Assembly: GCF_017916295.1 (NCBI RefSeq)
Contig: NZ_JAFMSS010000015.1
Coordinates: 11,998 to 75,997 of the forward strand
Reading direction: 5' to 3'
Source: Rubellimicrobium arenae
GTDB lineage: Bacteria > Pseudomonadota > Alphaproteobacteria > Rhodobacterales > Rhodobacteraceae
Length of the DNA: 64,000 bases
Shown here: piece by piece, positions 16,630-24,638 of the stretch
Position numbering within the stretch: position 1 is the stretch's first letter
How the letters are laid out: each line of letters starts with the position of its first letter
Translations under genes and position numbers: made by a program
Notes under the pieces: model-generated
Told to the model about the DNA's origin: nothing
The model's input: the letters and a program-made list of their open reading frames with translations, nothing else
Database searches by the model: none

Positions 16630-17219
16630 GGCGGCTGCGCGTGCCCGACCTGGGGGGCGCCCGGGCCGTCATCCTGCATCGCCCGCACCCGACCGTGCAG
16701 GCCCTGGTGCGCCAGCTGTCCGCCATCGGCCTGCAGGCCGAGGCGCATTGGCCGGACCTTCCGGCCTCGGCGCTGGGCGCGGATTTCGTCTTCTTCGACA
16801 TGGATATGGGTCATGACGAGCAGTTCCCCTGGAAACCCGGGCAGGCGCCCATGCCCATGATCGCGCTGATCGGCTCGGAGGCGCCGGGGCGCGTGGAATG
16901 GGCGCTGGGCATGGGGGCGGACGCGCAGCTCCTCAAGCCCGTGGGCGACAGCGGGGTCTACAGCGCCCTGCTGATCGCGCGGGCGGGGTTCGAGGCGCGC
17001 CGGACGCTCGCGACCGAGATCGAGGGGCTGCGGGCCCGGCTGGCCGAGCGGCAGACGGTGGTGCGCGCGGTCACGATCCTGGCCGCCGGGCAGGACGACG
17101 AGGCCGCCTATGCGGAGTTGCGCCGCCTGGCCATGTCCTGGCGCGTCACCATCGAGGAGGCGGCCGCCCGCGTCGTCGCGAACGGGGAGGCCGGCCGTGT
17201 CCGACGCCGTCCTTCCTGA
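16626..17219 (+). CDS. amiR: ANTAR-domain antiterminator, AmiR-like
   Basis: A protein of 197 residues with an N-terminal pseudo-receiver domain (about 1-125), a coiled segment, and a C-terminal ANTAR RNA-binding domain. The last has the expected A-Y-A-E-L-R-R-L-A-M core followed by I-E-E-A-A. AmiR binds nascent RNA and prevents termination in the leader of amide genes. Its start overlaps the amiC stop, and its last 23 bases overlap the following permease gene. The probable target is the hairpin leader ahead of amiC. The pseudo-receiver lacks a clear phospho-acceptor pocket, as in the Pseudomonas protein. Confidence 0.85.
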   Translation: MRRLRVPDLGGARAVILHRPHPTVQALVRQLSAIGLQAEAHWPDLPASALGADFVFFDMDMGHDEQFPWKPGQAPMPMIALIGSEAPGRVEWALGMGADAQLLKPVGDSGVYSALLIARAGFEARRTLATEIEGLRARLAERQTVVRAVTILAAGQDDEAAYAELRRLAMSWRVTIEEAAARVVANGEAGRVRRRPS

Positions 17220-18078
17220 GCCGCGCCGCCGCACGGCGCTGGCCCGCCTCGCGCGGCGGCCGCTCGCCGTGCTGGGCCTGGTCATCATCGCCGTGACCGT
17301 GGCGGCGGCCCTGGCCGCGCCCTGGATCGCCCCCTTCGGCCGGGACGAGCAGCTCTTCGAGGGGCTGACGCTGGAGGGCGCGCCGATGCCGCCGGGCGGG
17401 GCCTTCCTGCTCGGGACGGACCTCCTGGGGCGGGACCTTCTCACCCGCATCCTTTACGGCGCGCGGACCTCGCTGGTGATCGGGGTGGTGGCGAACGGGA
17501 TGGCGCTGCTGATCGGGACGCTGGTGGGCGTCACGGCGGGCTACTTCCGGGGCTGGGCCGGCAGCGTGCTGATGCGCTTCACCGACCTGATGATGGCCTT
17601 CCCGGCGCTGCTGCTGGCCATCTGCCTCGCCGCCATCTTCACGCCCTCGCTCTGGATCGTGGCGCTGGTCATCGCGCTGGTGAACTGGGTGCAGGTCGCG
17701 CGCGTCCTGTACACCGAGACGACCTCGCTGGCCGAGCGGGACTTCATCGCGGCCGAACGGGCCATCGGCGCCGGGAACGGCCGCATCCTTTGGCTCCACA
17801 TCCTGCCGCACCTCGTCCCGACGATCATCGTCTGGGGCACGCTCGGCATCTCGACCACCGTGCTCCTCGAGGCGACGCTGAGCTTCCTCGGCATCGGCGT
17901 GCAGCCGCCCGAGCCGTCCTGGGGCAACATCATCTTCGAGAACCAGACCTATTTCCAGGCCGCGCCCTGGCTCGTGTTCTTTCCCGGCATGGCGATCCTG
18001 CTGCTGGCGCTGGCCTTCAACCTCGTGGGGGATGCGCTGCGCGACGTGCTCGACCCGACGCAGAGGGGACGCGGCTGA
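17197..18078 (+). CDS. Peptide/nickel-type ABC permease (DppC type)
   Basis: An inner-membrane permease of 293 residues, oligopeptide-permease C family. An N-terminal helix is followed by the conserved L-G-T-D-L-L-G-R-D-L motif near residues 72-81, and five or more further helices. The EAA-like loop is near residues 185-205 (A-A-E-R-A-I-G-A). The start is GTG at 17197, with GGGGAGG six bases upstream, lying inside the end of amiR. This order (C-type before B-type permease) is less common. With its partners it would import the amide substrate or an amide-containing compound. Confidence 0.88.
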   Translation: MSDAVLPEPRRRTALARLARRPLAVLGLVIIAVTVAAALAAPWIAPFGRDEQLFEGLTLEGAPMPPGGAFLLGTDLLGRDLLTRILYGARTSLVIGVVANGMALLIGTLVGVTAGYFRGWAGSVLMRFTDLMMAFPALLLAICLAAIFTPSLWIVALVIALVNWVQVARVLYTETTSLAERDFIAAERAIGAGNGRILWLHILPHLVPTIIVWGTLGISTTVLLEATLSFLGIGVQPPEPSWGNIIFENQTYFQAAPWLVFFPGMAILLLALAFNLVGDALRDVLDPTQRGRG

Positions 18079-18998
18079 TGGCGGGCTATCTCCTGCGGCG
18101 GCTGGTGCAGTCGGTGCTGATCCTCCTGGGCGTGACGCTGGTCACCTTCTTCCTGCTGTACGTCCTGCCCGCCGACCCTGTGAGGCAGATCGCCGGGCGG
18201 TCGGCCACCGCCGAGACGGTCGAAAGCATCCGCCGGCAGCTCGGGCTCGACCAGCCCTTCTGGGTCCAGTACGGCCGCTACCTCTGGAACCTCCTGCACC
18301 TCGACCTGGGGCGCAGCTACCTCCAGCGGTCCAACGTGTCCGAGCTGATCTGGGCGCGGCTGCCGCCCACGCTCCTGCTCATGGCCGGGGCCATCGTCTG
18401 CGAGCTGATCCTGGGCCTGACCATGGGCATCGTCGCGGCGCTGCGCCGGGGCACCGCCACCGACAACGGCCTGATGATCGCGAGCTTCGTCGGCGTCTCG
18501 GCCCCGCAGTTCGTGGTGGGCCTGCTGATGCTCTACCTGTTCGGGGTCAGGCTCCACTGGCTGCCCATCAGCGGCTACGGCACCTTCGCGCATCTCGTCC
18601 TGCCCTCGCTCACCCTGGGGATCCTGGGGGCGGGCTGGTATTCGCGGATGATGCGGTCGAGCATGGTCGAGGTGATGCGGCAGGACTTCATCCGCACCGC
18701 CCGCGCCAAGGGCCTCGCCCGCCGCCGCGTGATCCTGCGCCACGCGCTGCCCAACGCGATCCTGCCCATCATCGCCATGATCGGCATCGACATCGGCATC
18801 TTCATGGGCGGCATCGTCGTGGTGGAAAGCGTCTTCGGCTGGCCCGGCATCGGCCAGCTCGCCTGGCAGGCGATCCAGCGCGTCGACATCCCGATCATCA
18901 TGGGCGTCACCCTCGTGTCCGCCGTCGCCATCGTCCTGGGGAACCTGCTGGCGGACCTCGTCACGCCGCTGATCGACCCCCGCATCCGCCTTCGCTGA
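18078..18998 (+). CDS. Peptide/nickel-type ABC permease (DppB type)
   Basis: An inner-membrane permease of 306 residues that starts with the typical L-L-R-R-L-V-Q-S helix. It carries the P-A-D-P motif early, and the EAA loop appears as F-I-R-T-A-R-A-K-G-L near residue 215. The C-terminal V-D-P/L-I-D-P-R-I-R tail is standard for the family. The start shares one base with the stop of the preceding permease gene (TGATG). Together the two permeases form the membrane channel of the amide-locus importer. Confidence 0.9.
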   Translation: MAGYLLRRLVQSVLILLGVTLVTFFLLYVLPADPVRQIAGRSATAETVESIRRQLGLDQPFWVQYGRYLWNLLHLDLGRSYLQRSNVSELIWARLPPTLLLMAGAIVCELILGLTMGIVAALRRGTATDNGLMIASFVGVSAPQFVVGLLMLYLFGVRLHWLPISGYGTFAHLVLPSLTLGILGAGWYSRMMRSSMVEVMRQDFIRTARAKGLARRRVILRHALPNAILPIIAMIGIDIGIFMGGIVVVESVFGWPGIGQLAWQAIQRVDIPIIMGVTLVSAVAIVLGNLLADLVTPLIDPRIRLR

Positions 18999-19019
18999 AC
19001 ACCAACACGGGAGCCAAGA

Positions 19020-20651
19020 ATGAAAAGACTGCTCGCCTCGACCGCGCTGATGGTGGCCCTGGCCGCCCCGGCCCTCGCGCAGGACCAGGACACCTACACG
19101 CCCGACCCGAACGCCACGCCCGGCGGGTCGATCACCATCACCTACAAGGACGACGTGGCGACGCTCGACCCGGCCATCGGCTACGACTGGCAGAACTGGT
19201 CGATGATCAAGTCGCTCTTCGACGGGCTGATGGACTACGTCCCCGGCACGACCGACCTGCGCCCCGGCCTGGCCGAAAGCTACGAGATCTCCGAGGACGG
19301 CCTCACCTACACCTTCCATCTCCGCCCCGGCGTGAAATTCCACAACGGGCGCGAGATGACGGCCGAGGACGTGGTCTATTCGCTCAGCCGCGTGACCAAC
19401 CCGGCGACCCAGTCCCCCGGCGCAGGCTTCTTCGGCATGATCGAAGGCTTCGATGCCATGATGGACGGCTCGGCCACGACGCTGTCGGGCGTCACCGCGG
19501 TCGATCCCCAGACCGTGCAGATCAAGCTGAGCCGCCCGGACGCGACCTTCCTCCATGTCATGGCGCTCAACTTCGCGTCGGTGGTCCCGCGCGAGGCCGT
19601 CGAGGCGGCGGGCGAGGACTTCGGCCGGCAGCCGGTCGGGACCGGCGCGTTCCGGCTGGCCGAATGGACGCTGGGCCAGCGGCTCGTGTTCGAGAAGAAC
19701 CCCGACTACTGGCGCGAGGGCGTGCCCTACCTGGACCAGATCACCTTCGAGGTCGGGCAGGAGCCGGTCGTGGCGCTGCTGCGGCTGCAGAACGGCGAGA
19801 TCGACGTCCCCGGCGATGGCATCCCGCCCGCGAAGTTCCAGGAGGTGATGAACGACCCCGCACAGGCCGAGCACGTCGTGCAGGGCGGGCAGCTCCAGAC
19901 CGGCTACATCACCATGAACGTCACCCAGCCGCCCTTCGACAACGTCGACGTGCGTCGCGCGGTCAACATGGCGATCAACAAGGACCGCATCGTCCAGATC
20001 ATCAACGGCCGGGCGATCCCCGCGAACCAGCCGCTGCCCCCGTCGATGCCGGGCTACACCGAGGGCCAGGAGGGCTACGCCTACGATCCCGAGGGCGCCA
20101 AGGCGCTGCTGGCGCAGGCCGGATTCGCGGACGGGATCGACACCGAGCTTTATGTGATGAACACCGACCCGAACCCGCGCATCGCCCAGGCGATCCAGCA
20201 GGATCTCGCGGCGGTGGGCATCAACGCGTCGATCCAGAGCCTGGCGCAGGCCAACGTGATCGAGGCGGGCGGGGCAGGCACCGCGCCCATGATCTGGTCG
20301 GGCGGCATGGCCTGGATCGCCGACTTCCCGGACCCGGCGAATTTCTACTACCCGATCCTGGGCTGCGCCGGCGCCGTCGAGGGCGGCTGGAACTGGTCCA
20401 AGTACTGCAACGAGGAGCTGGACGCGATGGCGACCCAGGCGGACTCCATCTCGGACCCCGCCCGGTCCGAGGAGCGGCTCAAGCTCTGGTCGGACGTCTA
20501 CGCCAAGGTCATGGAGGACGCCGTCTGGGCCCCGGTCTTCAACGAGGAACGCTACACCATGAAGTCCGCGCGCATGGGCGGGGATGACAGCCTGTACGTC
20601 GATCCGGTGTCGATCCCCGTCAACTACGACTACGTCTACGTGACCGAGTAA
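19020..20651 (+). CDS. ABC solute-binding protein, family 5
   Basis: A periplasmic binding protein of 543 residues. The signal peptide is cleaved near A-L-A at residue 20. It has the peptide/nickel-binding (SBP family 5) pattern Y-E-I-S-E-D-G-L-T-Y-T-F and the L-R-P-G-V-K-F-H-N-G-R segment. The binding cleft specificity cannot be read from sequence. It lies between the permeases and the amidase gene, so it should capture a small amide, peptide or related nitrogen source. A 21-bp gap with GGGAGCC precedes the ATG. Confidence 0.88.
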   Translation: MKRLLASTALMVALAAPALAQDQDTYTPDPNATPGGSITITYKDDVATLDPAIGYDWQNWSMIKSLFDGLMDYVPGTTDLRPGLAESYEISEDGLTYTFHLRPGVKFHNGREMTAEDVVYSLSRVTNPATQSPGAGFFGMIEGFDAMMDGSATTLSGVTAVDPQTVQIKLSRPDATFLHVMALNFASVVPREAVEAAGEDFGRQPVGTGAFRLAEWTLGQRLVFEKNPDYWREGVPYLDQITFEVGQEPVVALLRLQNGEIDVPGDGIPPAKFQEVMNDPAQAEHVVQGGQLQTGYITMNVTQPPFDNVDVRRAVNMAINKDRIVQIINGRAIPANQPLPPSMPGYTEGQEGYAYDPEGAKALLAQAGFADGIDTELYVMNTDPNPRIAQAIQQDLAAVGINASIQSLAQANVIEAGGAGTAPMIWSGGMAWIADFPDPANFYYPILGCAGAVEGGWNWSKYCNEELDAMATQADSISDPARSEERLKLWSDVYAKVMEDAVWAPVFNEERYTMKSARMGGDDSLYVDPVSIPVNYDYVYVTE

Positions 20652-20656
20652 GCATC

Positions 20657-21601
20657 ATGTGCAAGGCCTGCGATTACACGATCCACGGGCACCAGAGCCA
20701 TTTCGGCTGGGACAACTCGCTTGTCCCGGCCGAACGGGTGGCCCCCGGATCGACCATCCTGTTCCACTGCCACGACAGCTCGGCGGGCCAGCTCGGGCCC
20801 GGATCCGTGCTGCAGGACGTGATCGACCTCGACTTCGGCAAGATCAACCCGGTGTCCGGGCCGATCTACGTCGAAGGGGCCGAGCCCGGCGACGCGCTCA
20901 AGATCACGCTGGACAGCTTCGCGCCCTCGGGCTGGGGCTGGACGGCGAACATCCCGGGCTTCGGGCTCCTTGCCGACCAGTTCAAGGACCCCGCGCTGAT
21001 CGTCTGGGAGTATGACGCCCAGACGATGGCCCCGGCGATGTGGGGCTCGCAGGCGCGCGTGCCGCTCAAGCCCTTCACCGGGACCATCGGCAATGCGCTG
21101 GCCGAGCCGGGGCACCATTCGGTGGTGCCGCCCCGGCGGGTGGGCGGCAACCTCGACATCCGGGACATGGGGGTCGGGACGACGCTCTACCTGCCCATCG
21201 AGGTCGCGGGCGCGCTCTTCTCGGTGGGCGACACCCACGCCGCGCAGGGCGACGGCGAGGTCTGCGGCACGGCCATCGAAAGCCCCATGGACGTGGTGCT
21301 GACGCTGGACCTGGTGAAGGGCGCGAACCTGCGGACGCCGCGCTTCACCACGGCGGGGCCGGTCACGCGGCACCTGGACGCCAAGGGCTACGAGGTCACG
21401 ACCGGCATCGGCCCGGACCTCATGGCCGGGGCGCGGGACGCGGTGGCGAACATGATCGACCTCCTTTGCGCCACGCGCGGCATGTCGGCGGTCGAGGCCT
21501 ACATGCTCTGCTCGACCTGCGGCGACCTCCGCATCTCCGAGGTCGTGGACGCGCCGAGCTGGGTGGTGAGCTTCTACTTCCCCCGGTGCGTGTTCGAATG
21601 A
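20657..21601 (+). CDS. fmdA: Acetamidase/formamidase
   Basis: A zinc-type amidohydrolase of the FmdA/AmdA family, 314 residues, which cleaves formamide, acetamide or similar short amides to ammonia and the acid. Family features include F-H-C-H-D near residue 36, the G-P-I-Y-V-E-G-A-E-P-G-D segment near 70-81, and G-D-T-H-A-A-Q-G-D-G-E near 192-202, which carries likely metal ligands. It is cytoplasmic (no signal). It lies five bases after the binding-protein gene, and its stop overlaps the ATPase start, so uptake and hydrolysis are encoded together. This is the metabolic core of the AmiC/AmiR-controlled operon. Confidence 0.9.
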   Translation: MCKACDYTIHGHQSHFGWDNSLVPAERVAPGSTILFHCHDSSAGQLGPGSVLQDVIDLDFGKINPVSGPIYVEGAEPGDALKITLDSFAPSGWGWTANIPGFGLLADQFKDPALIVWEYDAQTMAPAMWGSQARVPLKPFTGTIGNALAEPGHHSVVPPRRVGGNLDIRDMGVGTTLYLPIEVAGALFSVGDTHAAQGDGEVCGTAIESPMDVVLTLDLVKGANLRTPRFTTAGPVTRHLDAKGYEVTTGIGPDLMAGARDAVANMIDLLCATRGMSAVEAYMLCSTCGDLRISEVVDAPSWVVSFYFPRCVFE

Positions 21602-23373
21602 CGCTGGCCCATGCGCCAGGGGCAGGGGCTGCGCAGGCCCCCGCCGATCCCGTCCTCTCGGTCGAGGGGCTCACCGTCTCGGTCGCGACCGAGGCCGGGC
21701 TCCGGCCGCTCGTGCAGGGCATCTCCTTCGATCTCCGCCGGGGGGAGACGCTGGCCATCGCGGGCGAGTCGGGGTCGGGCAAGTCCATCACGTCGCTGGC
21801 CATCATGGGCCTGCTGCCCACGAACGTGCGGGCCACGGCGGGGGCGGTGCGGCTGGCGGGCACCGACCTCCTCCGGCTGCCCGAGGCGCGGATGCGGGCC
21901 ATACGGGGCGACCGCGTCGCCATGATCTTCCAGGAGCCGATGACCTCGCTCAACCCGGTGATGACCGTGGGCGCGCAGCTCGTCGAGGCCATCGAGGCGC
22001 ACGAGCCCATGGCCCGGGGCCAGGCGCAGGCGCGGGCGCTGGAGGCCCTGAAGGCCGTCCGCCTGTCCGAGCCCGAGCACCGGCTCCGGCAGTACCCCCA
22101 CGAGCTGTCGGGCGGGATGCGCCAGCGGGTGGTGATCGCCATGGCCATCGCGCTCCGCCCCGACGTGCTGATCGCGGACGAGCCCACGACCGCGCTCGAC
22201 GTGACGGTGCAGCGCGAGGTGCTGGACCTCCTGCGCGACCTGCGGCGCGAGTTGGGGACGGCCATCGTGCTCATCACCCACGACATGGGCGTCGTGGCCG
22301 AGATGGCCGACCGGGTCATCGTGATGAAGGACGGCGCGGTGGTCGAGGACGGGCCGGTGGTCCGGATCTTCGACGCGCCCGCCAAGGACTACACCCGCGC
22401 CCTCCTGGCCGCCGTGCCCCGGATGGGCGCCCGTCCGCTGGAGGACGCGGCGGCCCCGAAGGCCCCCGTCTGCTCGCTGCGGGACCTCACCGTGCGGTTC
22501 GACCTCAAGCGCGGGATGCTGGGGCGGACGACCCACCGCGTCCATGCGGTCGAGGGCGTGTCGTGCGACATCCGGGCGGGCGAGACCTTCGCGCTGGTGG
22601 GCGAATCCGGCTGCGGGAAGTCCACCATCGCCAAGACCATCGCGGGCCTCGTGCCCTTCGACGGGGAGATCACCCTGGCCGGGCACGCGCTCCGGCGGCA
22701 GTCCGACGTGACGCGGGCGGTGCGGCGGGACGCGCAGATCGTCTTCCAGGACCCGGCCGCCGCTCTCGATCCCCGGATGCGGGTCGGCGACCTCGTGGCC
22801 GAGCCGCTGGTGATCCACGGGATCGGCACGCGCGAGGAGCGCCGCGCCACGGTGGAGCAGCTGTTCGAGCGCGTGGGGCTGACCCGCGCCCAGATCGACC
22901 GCTACCCGCACGAGTTCTCGGGCGGGCAGCGGCAGCGCATCTGCATCGCCCGCGCGCTGGCGCTCCGCCCCAAGCTGATCGTCGCGGACGAGAGCGTCTC
23001 GGCTCTCGACGTGTCGGTGCAGGCGCGCGTGCTGCAGCTCCTGCGCGAGCTGAAGGAGGACATGGGGGTGTCCTTCCTCTTCATCTCGCACGACATGGCG
23101 GTGGTGGACTCGATCGCCGACCGCGTCGCCGTGATGTTCCTGGGGCAGATCATGGAGATGGGCACCCGCGCGCAGGTCTTCGGCGATCCGCGCCACCCCT
23201 ATACGCGCCGCCTGATCGAGGCCGTGCCGGTGCCCGATCCCTCCCATGTGCATCCGGCCCGGGCCCGCATGGCGACCGAGGTGCCCAGCCCGGTGCGGCG
23301 GCGCGACGACCCGCCCCCGCGCCGCGTCCTGCGGGACGTGGGGGGAGGCCATCTGGTCGCAGCCGAAGGGTGA
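21598..23373 (+). CDS. Fused double ABC ATPase of peptide/amide importer (GsiA-like)
   Basis: A cytoplasmic ATPase of 591 residues carrying two complete nucleotide-binding domains in one chain. The first has Walker A G-E-S-G-S-G-K-S near 59-66 and signature L-S-G-G-M-R-Q-R. The second has Walker A G-E-S-G-C-G-K-S near 336-343 and signature F-S-G-G-Q-R-Q-R. Both have D-E-P or D-E-S Walker B sequences and H-D-M switch histidines. This replaces separate DppD and DppF subunits. The ATG overlaps the amidase stop, so it is the last gene of the operon. Confidence 0.9.
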   Translation: MTLAHAPGAGAAQAPADPVLSVEGLTVSVATEAGLRPLVQGISFDLRRGETLAIAGESGSGKSITSLAIMGLLPTNVRATAGAVRLAGTDLLRLPEARMRAIRGDRVAMIFQEPMTSLNPVMTVGAQLVEAIEAHEPMARGQAQARALEALKAVRLSEPEHRLRQYPHELSGGMRQRVVIAMAIALRPDVLIADEPTTALDVTVQREVLDLLRDLRRELGTAIVLITHDMGVVAEMADRVIVMKDGAVVEDGPVVRIFDAPAKDYTRALLAAVPRMGARPLEDAAAPKAPVCSLRDLTVRFDLKRGMLGRTTHRVHAVEGVSCDIRAGETFALVGESGCGKSTIAKTIAGLVPFDGEITLAGHALRRQSDVTRAVRRDAQIVFQDPAAALDPRMRVGDLVAEPLVIHGIGTREERRATVEQLFERVGLTRAQIDRYPHEFSGGQRQRICIARALALRPKLIVADESVSALDVSVQARVLQLLRELKEDMGVSFLFISHDMAVVDSIADRVAVMFLGQIMEMGTRAQVFGDPRHPYTRRLIEAVPVPDPSHVHPARARMATEVPSPVRRRDDPPPRRVLRDVGGGHLVAAEG

Positions 23374-23544
23374 ACCTCGGCTGGACCGCGCCCGAGCCTT
23401 GACGACCCGGGGGACCAAGGCGATGGGAGGGGAGCCCGCCGCCCTGGCGGACCACCTCGACCGCAGGAGTGCACCGATGCAAGCCCTCGAACGACACCTT
23501 GCCGGGGGCCCGGAGCCGACCTCGCCCGCGGAACGGGGCCGCTC

Positions 23545-24522
23545 GTGACCACGCTCGTCACCGGCGCGGCCGGGTTCATCGGCTTCCATGTCGCGCGCCG
23601 CCTCCTGGACCGGGGCGAGCGGGTGATCGGCCTCGACAGCCTGAACTCCTATTATGCGCCGCAGCTCAAGCGGGACCGCCTGGCCGAGCTGGCGCATCCG
23701 GCCTTCACCTTCCACGAGGTGAACCTCGCGGATGCGGCGGCGCTCCGGGCGGCGCTGGCGGGCGAACGGCCCCGGCGGATCATCCATCTCGCCGCGCAGG
23801 CGGGCGTGCGGCATTCGATGGACAACCCGCAGGCCTATGTGGAGTCGAACCTGGTCGGGCAGGTCAACCTGCTTGAATACGCCCGCCATCTCGGGGGGCT
23901 CGAATCCCTGGTCTATGCGTCCTCCAGCTCGGTCTACGGGGGCAACACCCGGCTGCCCTTCTCGGAGTCGGACCCGGTGGACAACCCGGTGTCGCTTTAT
24001 GCCGCCACCAAGAAATCCGATGAGCTGATGGGGAACGTGTATGCCCATCTGTTCCGGATCCCGATGACGGGCCTGCGCTTCTTCACGGTCTACGGGCCCT
24101 GGGGACGGCCGGACATGGCGCTCTGGGTCTTCACCGAGGCGATCCTGGAAGGGCGTCCGTTGCCGGTCTTCAACCACGGCGACATGTCGCGCGACTTCAC
24201 CTATGTCGACGACGTCGTGGCGGGCGTGCTTGCGGCGGCCGACACGCCGCCCCGGGACGACGGGCAGGCGCCGCCCCACCGCATCTACAACATCGGCAAC
24301 AACCGGCCCGAGCCCCTGATGCGTCTGATCGACACTCTGGAGCAGGCGATCGGGCGCACGGCGCAGCGCGAGCTTCTCCCCATGCAGCCCGGCGACGTGG
24401 CCTCGACCTATGCCGACATCACGGCGATTCGCCGTGACCTGGGCTGGGAGCCCACGACGCCCATCGAAGTCGGCGTCCCCCGCTTCGTGGACTGGTTCCG
24501 GCGCTACCACGGCCTGGCCTGA
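23545..24522 (+). CDS. NAD-dependent sugar-nucleotide epimerase (UDP-glucuronate 4-epimerase-like)
   Basis: An extended SDR of 325 residues. G-A-A-G-F-I-G is at 7-13, the S-S-S active-site serines near 126-129, and the catalytic Tyr152 and Lys156 are present. The S-L-N-S-Y-Y-A-P-Q-L-K segment and the R-F-F-T-V-Y-G-P-W-G-R-P-D-M-A motif are characteristic of UDP-glucuronate 4-epimerases that feed galacturonate into surface polysaccharides. The start is GTG at 23545; no ATG is in frame close by. It stands alone between the amide operon and a flavoprotein gene, followed by a terminator-like hairpin. Confidence 0.85.
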   Translation: MTTLVTGAAGFIGFHVARRLLDRGERVIGLDSLNSYYAPQLKRDRLAELAHPAFTFHEVNLADAAALRAALAGERPRRIIHLAAQAGVRHSMDNPQAYVESNLVGQVNLLEYARHLGGLESLVYASSSSVYGGNTRLPFSESDPVDNPVSLYAATKKSDELMGNVYAHLFRIPMTGLRFFTVYGPWGRPDMALWVFTEAILEGRPLPVFNHGDMSRDFTYVDDVVAGVLAAADTPPRDDGQAPPHRIYNIGNNRPEPLMRLIDTLEQAIGRTAQRELLPMQPGDVASTYADITAIRRDLGWEPTTPIEVGVPRFVDWFRRYHGLA

Positions 24523-24547
24523 CCGCCCGCGCGTGATCCCCGGGCGG
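24523..24547 (+). terminator. Terminator-like hairpin after the epimerase gene
   Basis: CCGCCCG at 24523-24529 and CGGGCGG at 24541-24547 form a perfect 7-bp stem with an 11-base loop, directly after the stop codon. No T run follows, so its strength is uncertain. Confidence 0.45.
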
Positions 24548-24638
24548 ACGTCGGAAACGGACCTCGGCGTGGCGCGGATCGGTTGCGCCATGGCCGGAAC
24601 CCGGCGCAGGATCAGCGCATGGGGCAGGGGGACGGGGC

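Noticed and set aside
23374..23544. Small gene between the amide operon and the epimerase
   Set aside because: Open frames here lack a ribosome site and any recognisable family pattern.
24590..24638. ATG starts for the dimethylglycine-dehydrogenase-like gene at 24590 and 24619
   Set aside because: Both are out of frame with the FAD-binding N-terminus; TTG at 24639 is the first usable start.
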